Shown: positions 11,845-22,700 of the stretch, one piece after another
Numbering within the stretch: the first letter of the stretch is position 1
Layout: the number at the start of each line of letters is the position of its first letter
NCBI GenBank assembly: GCA_009667805.1
Contig: CM019075.1
Coordinates: forward strand, 21,325,615-21,389,614
Source: Leptobrachium leishanense
Taxonomy: Eukaryota > Chordata > Amphibia > Anura > Megophryidae
DNA length: 64,000 bases
Direction: 5' to 3'
Translations under genes and position numbers: made by a program
The notes under the pieces: generated by a model
Seen by the model: the letters and a program-made list of their open reading frames with translations, nothing else
Databases searched by the model: none
Told to the model about the DNA's origin: nothing

Positions 11845-12420
11845 TGGTGAGCTGGGGGGCAATGTATGAGAGAGCTGGGGGCACACTGTGAGCTGGGGGC
11901 ACTGAGAGCTGGGGGCACTATGTGAGCTGGGGCACTGAGAGCTGGGGCACTATGTGAGCTGGGGGCACTGAGAGCTGGGGCACTATGTGAGCTGGGGCAC
12001 TGAGAGCTGGGGCACTGAGAGCTGGGGCACTATGTGAGCTGGGGCACTGAGAGCTGGGGCACTGAGAGCTGGGGGCACTATGTGAACTGGGGCACTGAGA
12101 GCTGGGGGCACTATGTGAGCTGGGGCACTGAGAGCTGGGGCACTGAGAGCTGGGGGCACTGAGAGCTGGGGCACTATGTGAGCTGGGGGCACTATGTGAG
12201 CAGGGACACTGAGAGCTGGGGCACAGAGCTGGGGGCACTATGTGAGCTGGGGGCACTATGTGAGCTGGGGCACTGAGATCTGGGGGCACTGAGATCTGGG
12301 GACACGATGTGAGCTGGGGGCACTATGAGAGCTGGGGGCACTAAGAGCTGGGGGCTCTATGAGAGCTGGGGCACTGAGAGCTGGGGGCACTGGGGGCACT
12401 ATGTGAGCTGGGGGCACTGT
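11845..12420. repeat. Minisatellite, GTGAGCTGGGGGCACTAT unit
   Basis: About thirty tandem units of 15-18 bp alternate between GAGCTGGGGGCACTATGT and GAGCTGGGGCACTGA. Each GTGAGC resembles a 5' splice donor core. The unit is G-rich on the plus strand. Frames through it encode proline/serine/alanine repeats on the minus strand and are not proteins. Confidence 0.85.
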
Positions 12421-12556
12421 TAGGTCTGTTATTGAAAAGCGGTCACATGACATTAAATAAAAGTATCGGTACTCGGTATCGGTGAGTACTTTTAAAATGT
12501 ATCGGTACTTGTACTCGGTCTTAAAAAAATGGTATTGGTGCATCCCTACACCATTT

Positions 12557-12972
12557 GGACAAATGTATTGGGACGCCCCTCTTAATATGGAATTCAGCCA
12601 TTTCACTCAGAACCATTGCAGCAGGTGTATAAAATTGTGCCCCTAGCCATGCAGTCTGCACTTACAAACATTTGTGAAAAACATGGGTCGTTCTTAATGT
12701 CTTCTTCTCTATTTCAGCATGACAGCGCCCCAGTGCATAAAGCAAGGTCTATAAAGACATGGATGTTGGAGTTTAGCCTGGAAGCACAAAGCCCTGACCT
12801 CAACCCCATTCAACTGGAACGGAGATTTGAGCCATCTCATCCAACACCAGCGCCTGATGTCACAAATGCTCTGCTGGATGATTGGGACAAATCGCCACAG
12901 AAACACCCCAAAATCTTGAGGAAAGCTTTTCTGGAAGAGTGGTTTTTGTTTACTATTAGGATTATTGGATGA
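12557..12972 (+). pseudogene. Tc1-like transposase remnant
   Basis: The frame from 12616 contains FQHDSAPVHKARSIKTW and SPDLNPI, then LERR and a PDVTNALLDDWDK tail, the C-terminal half of a Tc1/mariner DD34E transposase. The segment that normally follows SPDLNPI (EHLWDE-like, carrying the catalytic Glu) is missing: SPDLNPI runs directly into QLERR. The N-terminal DNA-binding part is absent. It is catalytically dead. A hAT inserted at its left edge at 11305-12548. Confidence 0.8.
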
Positions 12973-12999
12973 TCTATGATGTGACCATTTATATTTTAT

Positions 13000-13790
13000 G
13001 AAGATTATCTCCTTTTACTTGCTAAACACCTAGTCTTGTATATTCTTGACCTTTATTTCTTTAGGGTGTTTGGTAGACACTGTTCTACAAGCCTGGTGAT
13101 CAGCGGAGGCTTGTCCAAAGGACAGTTGGGGCAGCACCCTACCATTTTTTAAAATTTGCAACAAAAAATTAAACTATATAGGTTTTTTGTGAATTGTTGT
13201 GTCATTTAATATGTCTCATTGATAAAATGTATTCTATACCTGTAAGTAGCTTCCCTCGTTAAAAAAAAATATATATATAACCTGAGCATTTGCCTAGGAT
13301 GCAGTGGCCCACTGCTATCTGGAAACTCCCTGGTGCTTCTTAATGGAGGGCAAATGACGGTCAATAAACTGACCATGGAGGCTTGAATATCGATCTTACC
13401 TGCTTCACATACAGGGGGCCTGCCTTAAACACTTAATGACAGAGAGTGCAGTTGTAAATTATGTTTTTCTTGCCTTAATTTGCTAAATAGCAATAGTTAA
13501 CAGGGTTTTTCCTTCATCCTTACTCTTAAGTTTTGTATTCTTAGAGTTATTTAGGGGGAAATTTGGTAGGATAAGGGTTTAGTTTTTTAGTAAGTAATTT
13601 AAAATAACTTCATTTTTTAGATTTTTTTAATAAGGACTACTTTATTAGGTATACATCTTGTGGCTTAATTATGGATTAAACTTGTAATTATGAATTTACC
13701 TTAAAAATGGTCAATTTATTTAACTCATTACTAGAAATATGTCTATATGGTTAATGCCTATACATGGGATCAACCACATATTTTGGAGGT
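13000..13790. other. Intergenic, no gene seen
   Basis: AT-rich sequence following the Tc1 remnant, with a short TATATATA tract near 13271. No further structure is recognised. Confidence 0.4.
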
Positions 13791-13799
13791 AGTAGTGCC

Positions 13800-15234
13800 C
13801 AGTGCTTTTTTTTCTGGAAAAATAGGTGGGGTACTCTAACGGCTAGGGAAAAACTGAATATTATGACTATTTTTGTGTCCTAATAAATAATAGTTGTAGC
13901 TCACTTAAAGTAAGACACTATAAAAGGGAACCATATTTTTTAATACTGTGTTCCTTTAAATGAACTACAACTATTGTTGTAACCCTATGGGGGTTATCCA
14001 CTAAGTGCCTCTGTTGCAAGAAAAATCTGTATTGCAGTGCAGTTAGCTGTTTTGGGGTTTTGGATAATCCCCTAGCATTTATGAGCACCACAGCAATGAA
14101 ATTCACAGTAATGCACAGTGTGTATGAGCTCCGCCACAATGAAACAGTAATGCGCAGTGTGTATGAGCTCCACAGCAATAAAACTCCACTATCCACCATG
14201 TACTGTTTGAATACTATTGGGGGACTCCAATGATAGGGTGTTTGACCTTGAGAACACCCCCACATGGTGGTAACAGCAGGATCAGGTGAAGATATCTGTG
14301 TTGCCAGAGCTGATATTTTTTATTTGAAATGCTGTTTTGAAGTGTATTTGGAAGCAGCAGCAGTTTTTGTCTTAGTGACAGGCAGGCTTCAGAACAGAGT
14401 TCCTGCAGAGCAATTCAGCAGGACTTAAATTTCCACCTTCTCGCCTTCCAGGGTGCACCACACACTGTCTGGAATGGCTGGGGAGGTTGTGGGTAGGGTG
14501 GCAGTGTAGACGTATTTAGGCATGCCCACCTCTTGAAATCATCAGAGGGGGCCAGGCACCAGCCAGGAGGAAGGGACCAGGAGGAGAGAGCGAGCGCAGG
14601 CTTCCATATGCAGCACTGCGGGGGAGTCTGCTCTCTGACCTGGCAGATACAATGCAGCTCGCTGGGCACCGGTTGCATCTTAGAGGAGGAGAAGCAGGGA
14701 CACAGCGCCAGGTAGATAGTTAAAAAATTTGCATCCCTGTCAAGGCAAGTGACCAGGGATTCAAATTTTTTTTGGACCCCCTCCTGGTCTTGTGCTCTTA
14801 GGCGGCCACCTGTACCGCCTTACAGTGCCAGCTCCTCTGATCACACCACTTGCCTGACAATCCACAGCTCTGGCAGATGTGTGTAAACATGCTGCATGCC
14901 CCCTCCCCATGTTGTTCAAAGTTTCAGCGGCTGCAGAGAGAGGGGTGTGCAGCATGTTTACACACATCTGCCAGAGCTGGGGCACTGAAGAAACAGAGGG
15001 GAGATTTAATTTAACCAGCCCTCCCTTGTCACTTACTGGAAGAAGAGGGGGGTTATCAGTCCCTACATACACTCCTGACAATCGGAAGCGTTCAGGAGCA
15101 ACAAGAGCTGCCGAGTGCTTCCGATTCTCTGCCTACCACTGGAGGAGGAGCATAATGCTCTATTGTGTCAGTACCGGCACCCCATCACCAGTCCGTACTG
15201 AGTACCGGCGAGTACCCCCTGAAAAAAAGCCCTG
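13800..15234. mobile_element. hAT element, TSD GTAGTGCC
   Basis: Perfect 8-bp duplications GTAGTGCC lie at 13792-13799 and 15235-15242. The ends are CAGTGCTTTTTTTTC at left and, on the minus strand, CAGGGCTTTTTTTCAG at right. The interior carries copies of a ~55-bp unit (14088-14185, with CACAGCAAT and CAGTGTGTATGAGCTC words) and an inverted repeat at 14867-14980 with arms around CAGATGTGTGTAAACATGC. No transposase is seen. Confidence 0.88.
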
Positions 15235-15303
15235 GTAGTGCCTATAGCTGTATTCCTATGAATGATTAAAAACATTCATGTTTGGCGCCCCACCAACTAG
15301 AAA

Positions 15304-15852
15304 TGTCACCAGCTGCCACTTGCCAGGGTTATGATGTGGGTCGGCACATGAGAGCCCAAACCGCAGGGGATACACAGCACAAACAGGCAGGTACAGAGAA
15401 ATCCAGGAGGCTTTATATCGGTTATGAGACATAGCAGGTAGAATACAGGATACAAACATGAGGGCACGGCTGGACACTGACAGGAACATGGGGTCATGGC
15501 TGGATACTGACAGGTATAAGGAGTGACCGGGAACATACGCATTGAGACAAAGACAACTGACACACTGACAAAAGATGAAGTCCAGATAGCACCACGAACA
15601 GAACCTCAATAGATACCAAGGCAAAGGCCATAGGGAGGCAACTCCCTTAAATAGAAGTCCTAGGTGTAGCCAGGCAGGATGGAAAACAGCTGAGGCTTCC
15701 TTCAGAATGGCAAGTGGAAAACATGGACTGGACATATTAAAGCAGGGACAAAACAGGAACGGTGCTGCCTGCCAGGCAAGGGTATTGCAAGGATCAGCTC
15801 TAGCATGGGTCCCTTTGTGGTCCTCACATCCTTCTGGGCAAGGATCCTGACA
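15304..15852 (-). mobile_element. LTR-like fragment (possible solo LTR)
   Basis: The segment begins TGTCACCAGC and ends GATCCTGACA, giving TG...CA ends with a short inverted repeat. On the minus strand it contains a TATA-like GATATAAAGCC near 15412. The layout resembles the better-supported solo LTR at 53121-53912. No clean target duplication is visible, so the boundaries and class are tentative. Confidence 0.4.
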
Positions 15853-16370
15853 CCATGCTGGTGATAAGGTTTACACACAGTTCGATGGAAAACAATTATG
15901 GCATTATGTTGGCATAACCTGATATTATTTTGCCTTGTATTATATTAAAGTAGGTAGCCCACCTACCTGGTCAAGGCAAATCTCTTGACAATACAGTGTA
16001 GACAATAAAAACAACATAATAAAACTGTATTCACGAACAAAAAAATAACACAATAAAATGGCCCGAGGAACCAAAAATGGCTTTTAGATTTTGGTAAGAC
16101 AACTAGAGTATAGAATGAGCTTATTTATGTGGATAAATGAAGATATAAAGTCTAGAATCCTAAAAGCAAATTGTATCATAGATCAAACACCTGCTCTATC
16201 ATAGTAGAAGGACGTGAGTGTTCATAAAAACCTTTGTAGGACAATGTCAGAGAGAGGTTTCTGTTGGCTTGGAATAGGCTTTTATGCATGAGATCATGGT
16301 GACTACCACAACAGCCTTGTTCTTTGTGTGGGACAAAATAAATTCTTGGATACAACGTCAAATGGTTTTA
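15853..16370. other. 3' flank of receptor, no gene seen
   Basis: AT-rich sequence between an LTR-like segment and the 3' end of the receptor at 16371. No further feature is recognised. Confidence 0.4.
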
Positions 16371-17317
16371 TCAGGATAGTAATTTTCTCAGCATCCCATT
16401 CAATGCTTTCTTCATATCCTTGTTTCGCAAGGTATAGATAATGGGGTTAAGTAGAGGAGTTATGACGGCAAACAGGATTGCAGCTGCTCTCTCCTGATTT
16501 AATGAGTTTTGTGTTGAAGGTCGACTATATATGAATATGGCTGTCCCGTATTGGAGGGAAACAGCTGTGAGGTGGGCGCTACAGGTTGAGAATGCGCGTT
16601 TCCTTCCTTCTGACGAATGTATTTTTACAAGACATTTCCCAATGAACACATAGGAGAAAAGTGTTAAAAGTAAGGTTGATGTAGCCAGGGCACCTGTGAC
16701 CTTATTCAGAACTTGAATGTTAAGTGAAGTGTCTGCACAAGCCAAGCTCAAAACTGGTTTAATATCACAGAAGAAATGGTTGACTACGTTCGGACCACAA
16801 AATGGCAACCGGGATGTCATCACAGAATGTAAGAGAGCATGGAAAAACCCAGTAAACCAAGAAACTAAAGCTAATATTATACAGACCTTGGAGTTCATGA
16901 TGCTAGTATAGCGCAATGGATATCCTATTGCGACGTATCGGTCGTAAGACATTGCTGAATACAGAACGACTTCGGTGCTTCCGAAGAAATGGAAGAAATG
17001 TATCTGGGAGATGCAGCCACCGAATGAGATGGATGACTTAACCGACAGAAAGTTGGCAAGCATTTTGGGTACGGTGACAGAAGAATAACAAATATCAAGA
17101 AACGACAAATTCCACAGGAAGAAATACATGGGAGTGTGAAGACTGTGGTCCACGAGGGTAACCACCATGATGCACGCATTCCCAGCCAGCGTTATTAAGT
17201 ACATTATGAAAAAGCATATGAACAGGGAGACCTTCAGCTCTGCTACATCTGTCAGACCAAGTAAAACAAACTCCGTCAGAGATGATTGGTTTCCTGAATC
17301 AAATGGATATCCATGGC
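16371..17317 (-). CDS. Odorant receptor, OR12D-like, main exon without start codon
   Basis: From the first methionine only 277 residues remain (16371-17204), which removes the N-terminus and part of TM1. The frame stays open upstream to a TGA at 17349-17351. It encodes a normal receptor N-terminus, DSGNQSSLTEFVLLGLTD, where the start ATG of sister genes is replaced by TTT (17301-17303). A splice acceptor TTTATCTTGCAG ends at 17318, so the exon probably runs 16371-17317 and its start codon lies in an upstream exon. A well-placed GCCATGG just after the acceptor is out of frame. Body motifs are intact: PMYFFLWNLS, MSYDRYVAIGYPLRY, RAFSTCSAHL and PLLNPIIYTLRN. A near copy lies at 33519-34480. Confidence 0.82.
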
Positions 17318-17650
17318 CTGCAAGATAAATGTCAAAAAGATCTTTTTTTCACAATTTAAATTTGACAATTTATCCCTGTAATGCGATTCATCAATATTTT
17401 TCTTTTGGATTTCAATATAAGCCGTAGAGATGGGAAAATTATACAGAAATGAAAAATGGACCTAACTTGAAGAGACTTGAAAAAGCAGCTTATGCCAGAA
17501 GGGTAAGTGTACCAAGTACAGTGGAATTATTTTATAGAATCGTGTAAGAGCTGAAAAAGAGGGAGTTATAGCCCCCAATCCTAACTAACTGAAGAAACGG
17601 ACACCCTCTGAATAACGGAAAGAATATAGGTGCTTAACGAACCTAGAAAG

Positions 17651-18480
17651 TAGGCTTGTGCACCGATTTTTTTTTCGGTTCGATTCGGTTCGGCTCGTTC
17701 GGATGTTTAAACTTTTCGATTCGGCTCGTTTCGACCGATGTCTGTTTCAATTCGGTTCGGTTCGACTCGTTTTTCGTGTACATTTTTTTTCGGAATATCG
17801 ACCATTTTTCGTATTTTCGGGTCACTTTGCTCGTTTTTTTGTATCGACTTTGAGATTTCGGAAATTTTCGTTTTTTTTCGGAACCTCTGTTCTTCTCGTT
17901 CCAAAGTGTCTAACTGTATTCGTTTTGACGGAAACTGCTATGGTTTACTTTTTTTATACTTTATATATTTTTTTATAATAAATTTTTGGTTTGTTTTTCC
18001 ATTTCACAACTTTATTTAATCATATTAAAATGTTATGAAAGCCAAGGAACAAAAAAAATGAACAAAACGATTTAAAAAACGCTAAACTGACCCAAATGGT
18101 CTGACTTTAAAAATAAAAACCAGAACAAAAGGTTTTAAAAAGGAAAAATAGTTGATCAAAAATACGCATTTACAAATACAAAATTTACAGAATCAGCGAT
18201 ATAACCGATAATAGTTAAATATACGATGTCTAGAATTACCGAAATGGAACCGAAATCACGAATGGAACCGAAATCATGAATAGAGCAAAAATAAATTTCG
18301 ATTTGACACATTTCAAGTCCATTCCAAAAATCCGAAAATATTTCGTTTCGGCTCGGAAAACTTTTCGGATCTGCCATTTTCGGATCTAAAAATTTTCCGA
18401 AAATCGTCCGCATCCGAAAACACGAATCGGGAAATTTCGTGAAAATTCCGAAATTCCGAAACCCGAAACGCACATCCGTA
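17651..18480. mobile_element. TCG-rich hAT element, copy 2, TSD CTAGAAAG
   Basis: Perfect 8-bp duplications CTAGAAAG lie at 17643-17650 and 18481-18488. The ends TAGGCTTGTGCACC and CGAAACGCACATCCGTA match copy 1 at 6076-6713. The centre carries AT-rich sequence absent from copy 1. The outer parts consist of TTTTCG/CGAAAA words that open several meaningless frames. No transposase is seen. Confidence 0.88.
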
Positions 18481-18538
18481 CTAGAAAGCGCAGATAGTGG
18501 TTATTTGTCAGAGAAGGGACGTAACCCTATATTAACAT

Positions 18539-20497
18539 GAAAAGATAGCCCGGCCAGGCTGAAGACTGACAAAAATTACTTTATTAATGATTACAAGAAA
18601 AACACACTGGTACACAATAAAAAACATATGACCAGAAATATGGAGGCTGCTCTCCGTCATTGAATGAAAACGTACAGTATTTTCCTACGCGGATGGCAAT
18701 CTACGGAAGAAAAATAGGTAAGAGGAAATAGTTTCAACATAGATAAAAGATTACTCCGTAATAAGTTGATACACTGTTACTCTTGCCATTCATGCAAGCA
18801 ATATGTAGCCATTTATACAATATGTATTAAGGTACAAAGCCCGTTCCATGTAAAGAAATAGACAGTGCAAGCATTCAAAAGGAGTTAATTATGCAAAAAG
18901 AGAGGGAGATAGATAGGAAGTTAATGTTCACACTATATGGTGTATACCACACAATCAGCTGGTATATAACGCTATATACTACTCATACAGGCATTACAGC
19001 ATGCATAAACCAACGTCCAGCTATTCCTTAGGACGAGGTTAAATGACAGCAGTGCGGGAAGAAAAATTCCCTTTTAGCAACATATAATGCAATTATTATA
19101 AGAGGTAATAATGTCTTTCACCTTATCTAATAGTACAGTGGTGTTAAGTAGGTGGCACGAACCGCGGAGGTATAGATAGCATTTTTTTCACAGACCTGTA
19201 ATTTGGCGCAGTCCATTGGTTGTCCTGATGGTGGGCGCCACTTTGGTTATTATTACCTCTTCTAATAACTGCATTATATGTTACTAAAAGGGAATTTTTC
19301 TTCCCGCACTGCTGCCATTTAACCTCGTCTTAAGGAATAGCTGGACGTTGGTTTATGCATGCTGTAATGCCTGTATGAGTAGTATCTATCTCCCTCTCTT
19401 TTTGCATAATTAACTCCTTTTGAATGCTTGCACTGTCTATTTCTTTACATGGAACGGGCTTTGTACCTTAATACATATACCTATACCTATACATACATAT
19501 ACCTATCCCACTTTGATAGCCCATTAATTGGTGACCATATCATTTATGCCAATTAGCCTTACATTCCTACTGTGGGGGCTCACACATTTGTTATTTTTGT
19601 GAGTACCTCGTATTGCTGGTTTAATTTTGGCCAATTATATTTATTGAGTCTATTTAGCGTACTGTTAGAAGTTACATCTGTGGCTAATCATTATCATTCA
19701 TATCCCTGATGTTATATATGTTACTTATACATTATTATCAATACGCGCTATCATTGTAACTGGTGGGCGCACCAGTTACTTGATTTCACCGTCATTAATG
19801 TGGATTTAAGGTTTAATTCAAATAAATAAATAATCGTGGTCAAATTTGACAACTATTTTCATATTTTTTAATTGTATTCAATAAAATAATTGTTTTAATT
19901 ATACAATAGGTTTTTCCTCGTAAGGGGATTTGATATATTACCTTAATACATATTGGATAAATGGCTACATATTGCTTGCATGAATGGCAAGAGTGACAGT
20001 GTGTCACGCACTCACACATGACTGAAGCCGCTTCCATTGACCCACCATTCCCAAACCACTGGCACTAATGATCCTGCTATCTAGTGCATTCCTCTGGTCT
20101 TCCTCAACCCCAATCCCTGTAGACTGTAAGCTCCTATGAGCAGGGCCCTCTACACCTCTTGTTTCCATCCTATGTCCGTTCATCTGTATCTCGTTCCCTT
20201 TGGTTATTGTAAAGCGCTGCGGAAACTGTTGGCGCTATATAAATGATGACAATAATAATAATAATCAACTTATTACGGAGTAAACTTTTATCCATGTTGA
20301 AACTATTTCCCTCTTACCTATTTTTCTTCCGTAGATTGCCATCCGCGTAGGAAAATACTGTACGTTTTCATTCATTGACAGAGAGCAGCCTCCATATTTC
20401 TGGTTATATGTTTTTTTATTGTGTACCAGTGTGTTTTTTTGTAATCATTAATAAAGTAATTTTTGCCAGTCTTCAGCCTAGCCGGGCTATCTTTTCA
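18539..20497. mobile_element. Foldback element with long inverted arms
   Basis: A large imperfect palindrome. The outer arm 18539-18779 pairs with 20275-20497 (GATAGCCCGGC ends). 18771-18833 pairs with 19940-20003, 18830-18935 with 19385-19468, and 18960-19115 with 19240-19385. The centre is near 19180. The right arm is interrupted by two insertions, 19479-19940 (flanked by CCTTAATACATA repeats) and about 20004-20273 (an L2-type tail). No open frame is credible. It is probably a long-TIR, non-autonomous DNA transposon, class unknown. Confidence 0.75.
20125..20273 (+). repeat. L2-type LINE/SINE 3' tail
   Basis: The words TGTAAGCTCCTATGAGCAGG, GTAAAGCGCTGCGGAA and TTGGCGCTATATAAATGATG are the usual vertebrate L2-clade 3' end (also shared by some SINEs), followed by (AAT)n. 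It sits inside the right arm of the foldback. Confidence 0.7.
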
Positions 20498-20499
20498 CC

Positions 20500-21470
20500 C
20501 TCTGAATAACGAATGGAATCCATAGGCTTCAGAGGACCCACAGTAACATAACGGTTATTTATTAATAATCTACAAATATATAGACTTCTCATTGGGTAAT
20601 ACGGTAATGCTCTAAATGGAATTTTGGGTCCTCTGGAGCTTATGGATTACACTTGTTATTCAGAGGGTGTCGGATTCTTCAGTTAATTATGAAGGAAAGC
20701 ATTGATCTGATGGGTAATCTTTCCACCAGGATGGTTAATGCCAACACATACAGTACATTCCAGAAACATACATTTAATCTTCAATGATTCCGAATATTCA
20801 GGTAAAGGAGAGCCGGAATGAGAAGTGGTATGTGGATTAATGTTTCCTTTAAAGGGGATTCGACCAGTCAATGTTGAAGGTCACATATCAAAAATAAGAA
20901 AAACTCTGAATCACATTGACAGCTGGTAGGTATAGATTTCCTGAGTTAGATGTATACATTTCGTAATCAGGGGTTAAATCTTAAAAAAATAGGGTTGTAT
21001 TTCTGCCTAAAAGAAAGCAATGTTATTTCGCATATAAACCCACCATCTCCCACTCAAATTGATATATATATAAAATCAATTATATGCTTATAATATATCT
21101 ATAGACACAAATCGGTGGAGTTCTAGGTAATCATAATAAACAGAAAAAATAAACAGTTAAAAGAAAACATATGTATTATGGTCTATACAAACGTTTCAGA
21201 GAGTGTGGGCCAAATGGGAACTCTTGCAAAAATAGTGGAGGAAGTGCAGTCCCACGTGTTCCTGCCATAATTGACCCCTGTCCGTATTGCTGTTAGGAGC
21301 CGCAGGGATATAGAAATAATCTCTAAACCTCATAAATCAACTGAAAAGGTTACTATGACAGTAATATACCCTAATGTAGTAAACTCTAAAGATTTGATAC
21401 GAATCGGGAAAAATATAAGATCGACACGCCACATGACTCATTCTAGTTTAACAGTGAGAAACCAACTGTA
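20500..21470. other. Intergenic, no gene seen
   Basis: AT-rich sequence. ACCCTCTGAATAACG at 20498-20512 resembles sequence at 17580 and 34740, which suggests a shared ancient repeat. No gene is recognised. Confidence 0.4.
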
Positions 21471-21475
21471 CCGGT

Positions 21476-21860
21476 TGGATGGAATAGAAGTAACATCACT
21501 GCTCTTTAACCGTGGAGACCCAGCTTGGAATCCCGGTCAGAGAACCTACCTCTCCAGTAAGTGTCCTTGGGCAAGACACCCAACGGTACATACTTGCCTA
21601 CCACACAATATTGGCTGCGGAATCCAGTGGTAATGTCTCTACCCTTCGACCGTGGAGAAGCAAGTCAAATCCCGTTCCGCGCATCCCTCCATTACAACTG
21701 TGGAGAAGCAAGTCTCGACTTTACGAGAAGTGGGTTCAACCTAACCACCAGGTCGCTGCTCTACAATCATGGAAAAACGATCCCGATCCCACTCAGAAGA
21801 TGCCACCAGCGACTGTCCTTGGGCAAGACACCTAACGATATGGATGCGCCTACCTCACAA
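21476..21860 (+). repeat. tRNA-derived SINE copies, rearranged
   Basis: The start resembles the SINE at 45635 (GAAGTAACATCACTGCTCTT, then GTCCTTGGGCAAGACACC). GTGGAGAAGCAAGTC and GTCCTTGGGCAAGACACC recur, so two or three head segments seem joined in tandem. The open frame across them is not a gene. Confidence 0.6.
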
Positions 21861-21882
21861 AATACTTGTACATCTCATAGAT

Positions 21883-22010
21883 TGTAAATTCCCTTGGGAA
21901 CAGGATCCCCTGAATCAGGCCATGTCATCCATATGTGGTATTCCAATGTATCAACCCCTTCTTGTACACTGATCTTGTAAAATGCTGCAGAATTTGTGGC
22001 GCTATATAAA

Positions 22011-22041
<31 letters not shown>
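21883..22041 (+). repeat. L2-type 3' tail with (ATT)n
   Basis: Contains ATTGTAAATTCCCTTGGGAA and AAATGCTGCAGAATTTGTGG, followed by GCGCTATATAAATATT and about eight ATT units (22012-22041). It is a decayed L2-clade tail plus microsatellite. Confidence 0.65.
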
Positions 22042-22044
<3 letters not shown>

Positions 22045-22439
22045 GACCTTCCGGCTACTTTTTCCCAAAGAATTCGTAAAGGTGGATAAAACCATATCAG
22101 AGACACACACAAAACAGTTTCATCGAAAGCAGCGGGGACACAAATTAACACATGATTTTAGCACTTTGTAAAATACCAGGACTAATAGGTATATTTAATA
22201 ATTTAGTTTTTGTGTAATGAAACTTTGTGAAATGAAATTTAGCATTTTCTTAAAATTAAGCAACTGATCAAATTCATTAAGTTTGTTATTGTGTTTAATC
22301 CTAAACGAATATAAAAAAATGTTAATGAGCATACACGATCATTTAAATAAAAATCATTTAATTCACATTGCAGTAAAATGTGAAAACATTTAAAGTGGTG
22401 CTACAAAAATATTTTTTTTTTATCTCCTGATTCCATTTT

Positions 22440-22550
22440 TCTTAAAAGCCTTCTAATCTTCCCCCGCTAATGCCCTTTGAGTACATCCCACGCAATACAA
22501 TGATGTGTGTCGGTGACTGACCCATTCACTCTATTCTATGACCAAAGCCA
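22440..22550 (-). repeat. Dispersed repeat, copy 2
   Basis: The reverse complement matches 484-580 with indels (CTTAAAAGCCTTCTAATC is the complement of its end). Confidence 0.6.
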
Positions 22551-22584
22551 CACAGGAGGAGCAAGTGATGGAAAGATACACAAA

Positions 22585-22700
22585 ATATCACACAATGGAT
22601 GCACCCAGTGACACAGAGGAAAATATCACACAATGGATGCATCCAGTGACACAGAGGAAAATATCACACAATGGATGCACCCAGTGACACATATAGAGGG
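22585..22700. repeat. 38-bp tandem repeat, three units
   Basis: The unit contains CACAATGGATGCACCCAGTG and ACACAGAGGAAAATATC, repeated three times with small changes. The overlapping open frames are repetitive and not coding. Confidence 0.75.

Larger units (their letters stand above)
11305..12548. mobile_element. hAT element, TSD CACCATTT
   Basis: Perfect 8-bp target duplications CACCATTT flank the element (11297-11304 and 12549-12556). Its ends are inverted: TAGGGATGTACCGATACC and a right end reading TAGGGATGCACCAATACC on the minus strand. An 8-bp duplication with such TIRs identifies hAT. There is no transposase. The interior holds GC-rich inverted repeats (11440-11840) and a minisatellite (11845-12420). 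It inserted beside or inside a decayed Tc1-like element. Confidence 0.88.

Noticed and set aside
11405..12289. Pro/Ser/Ala-rich frames
   Set aside because: Minisatellite and inverted-repeat translations; base composition alone explains them.
14879..15238. 119-codon frame in the hAT at 13800-15234
   Set aside because: It runs through an inverted repeat and shows no hAT transposase features (no zinc finger or dimerisation domain).
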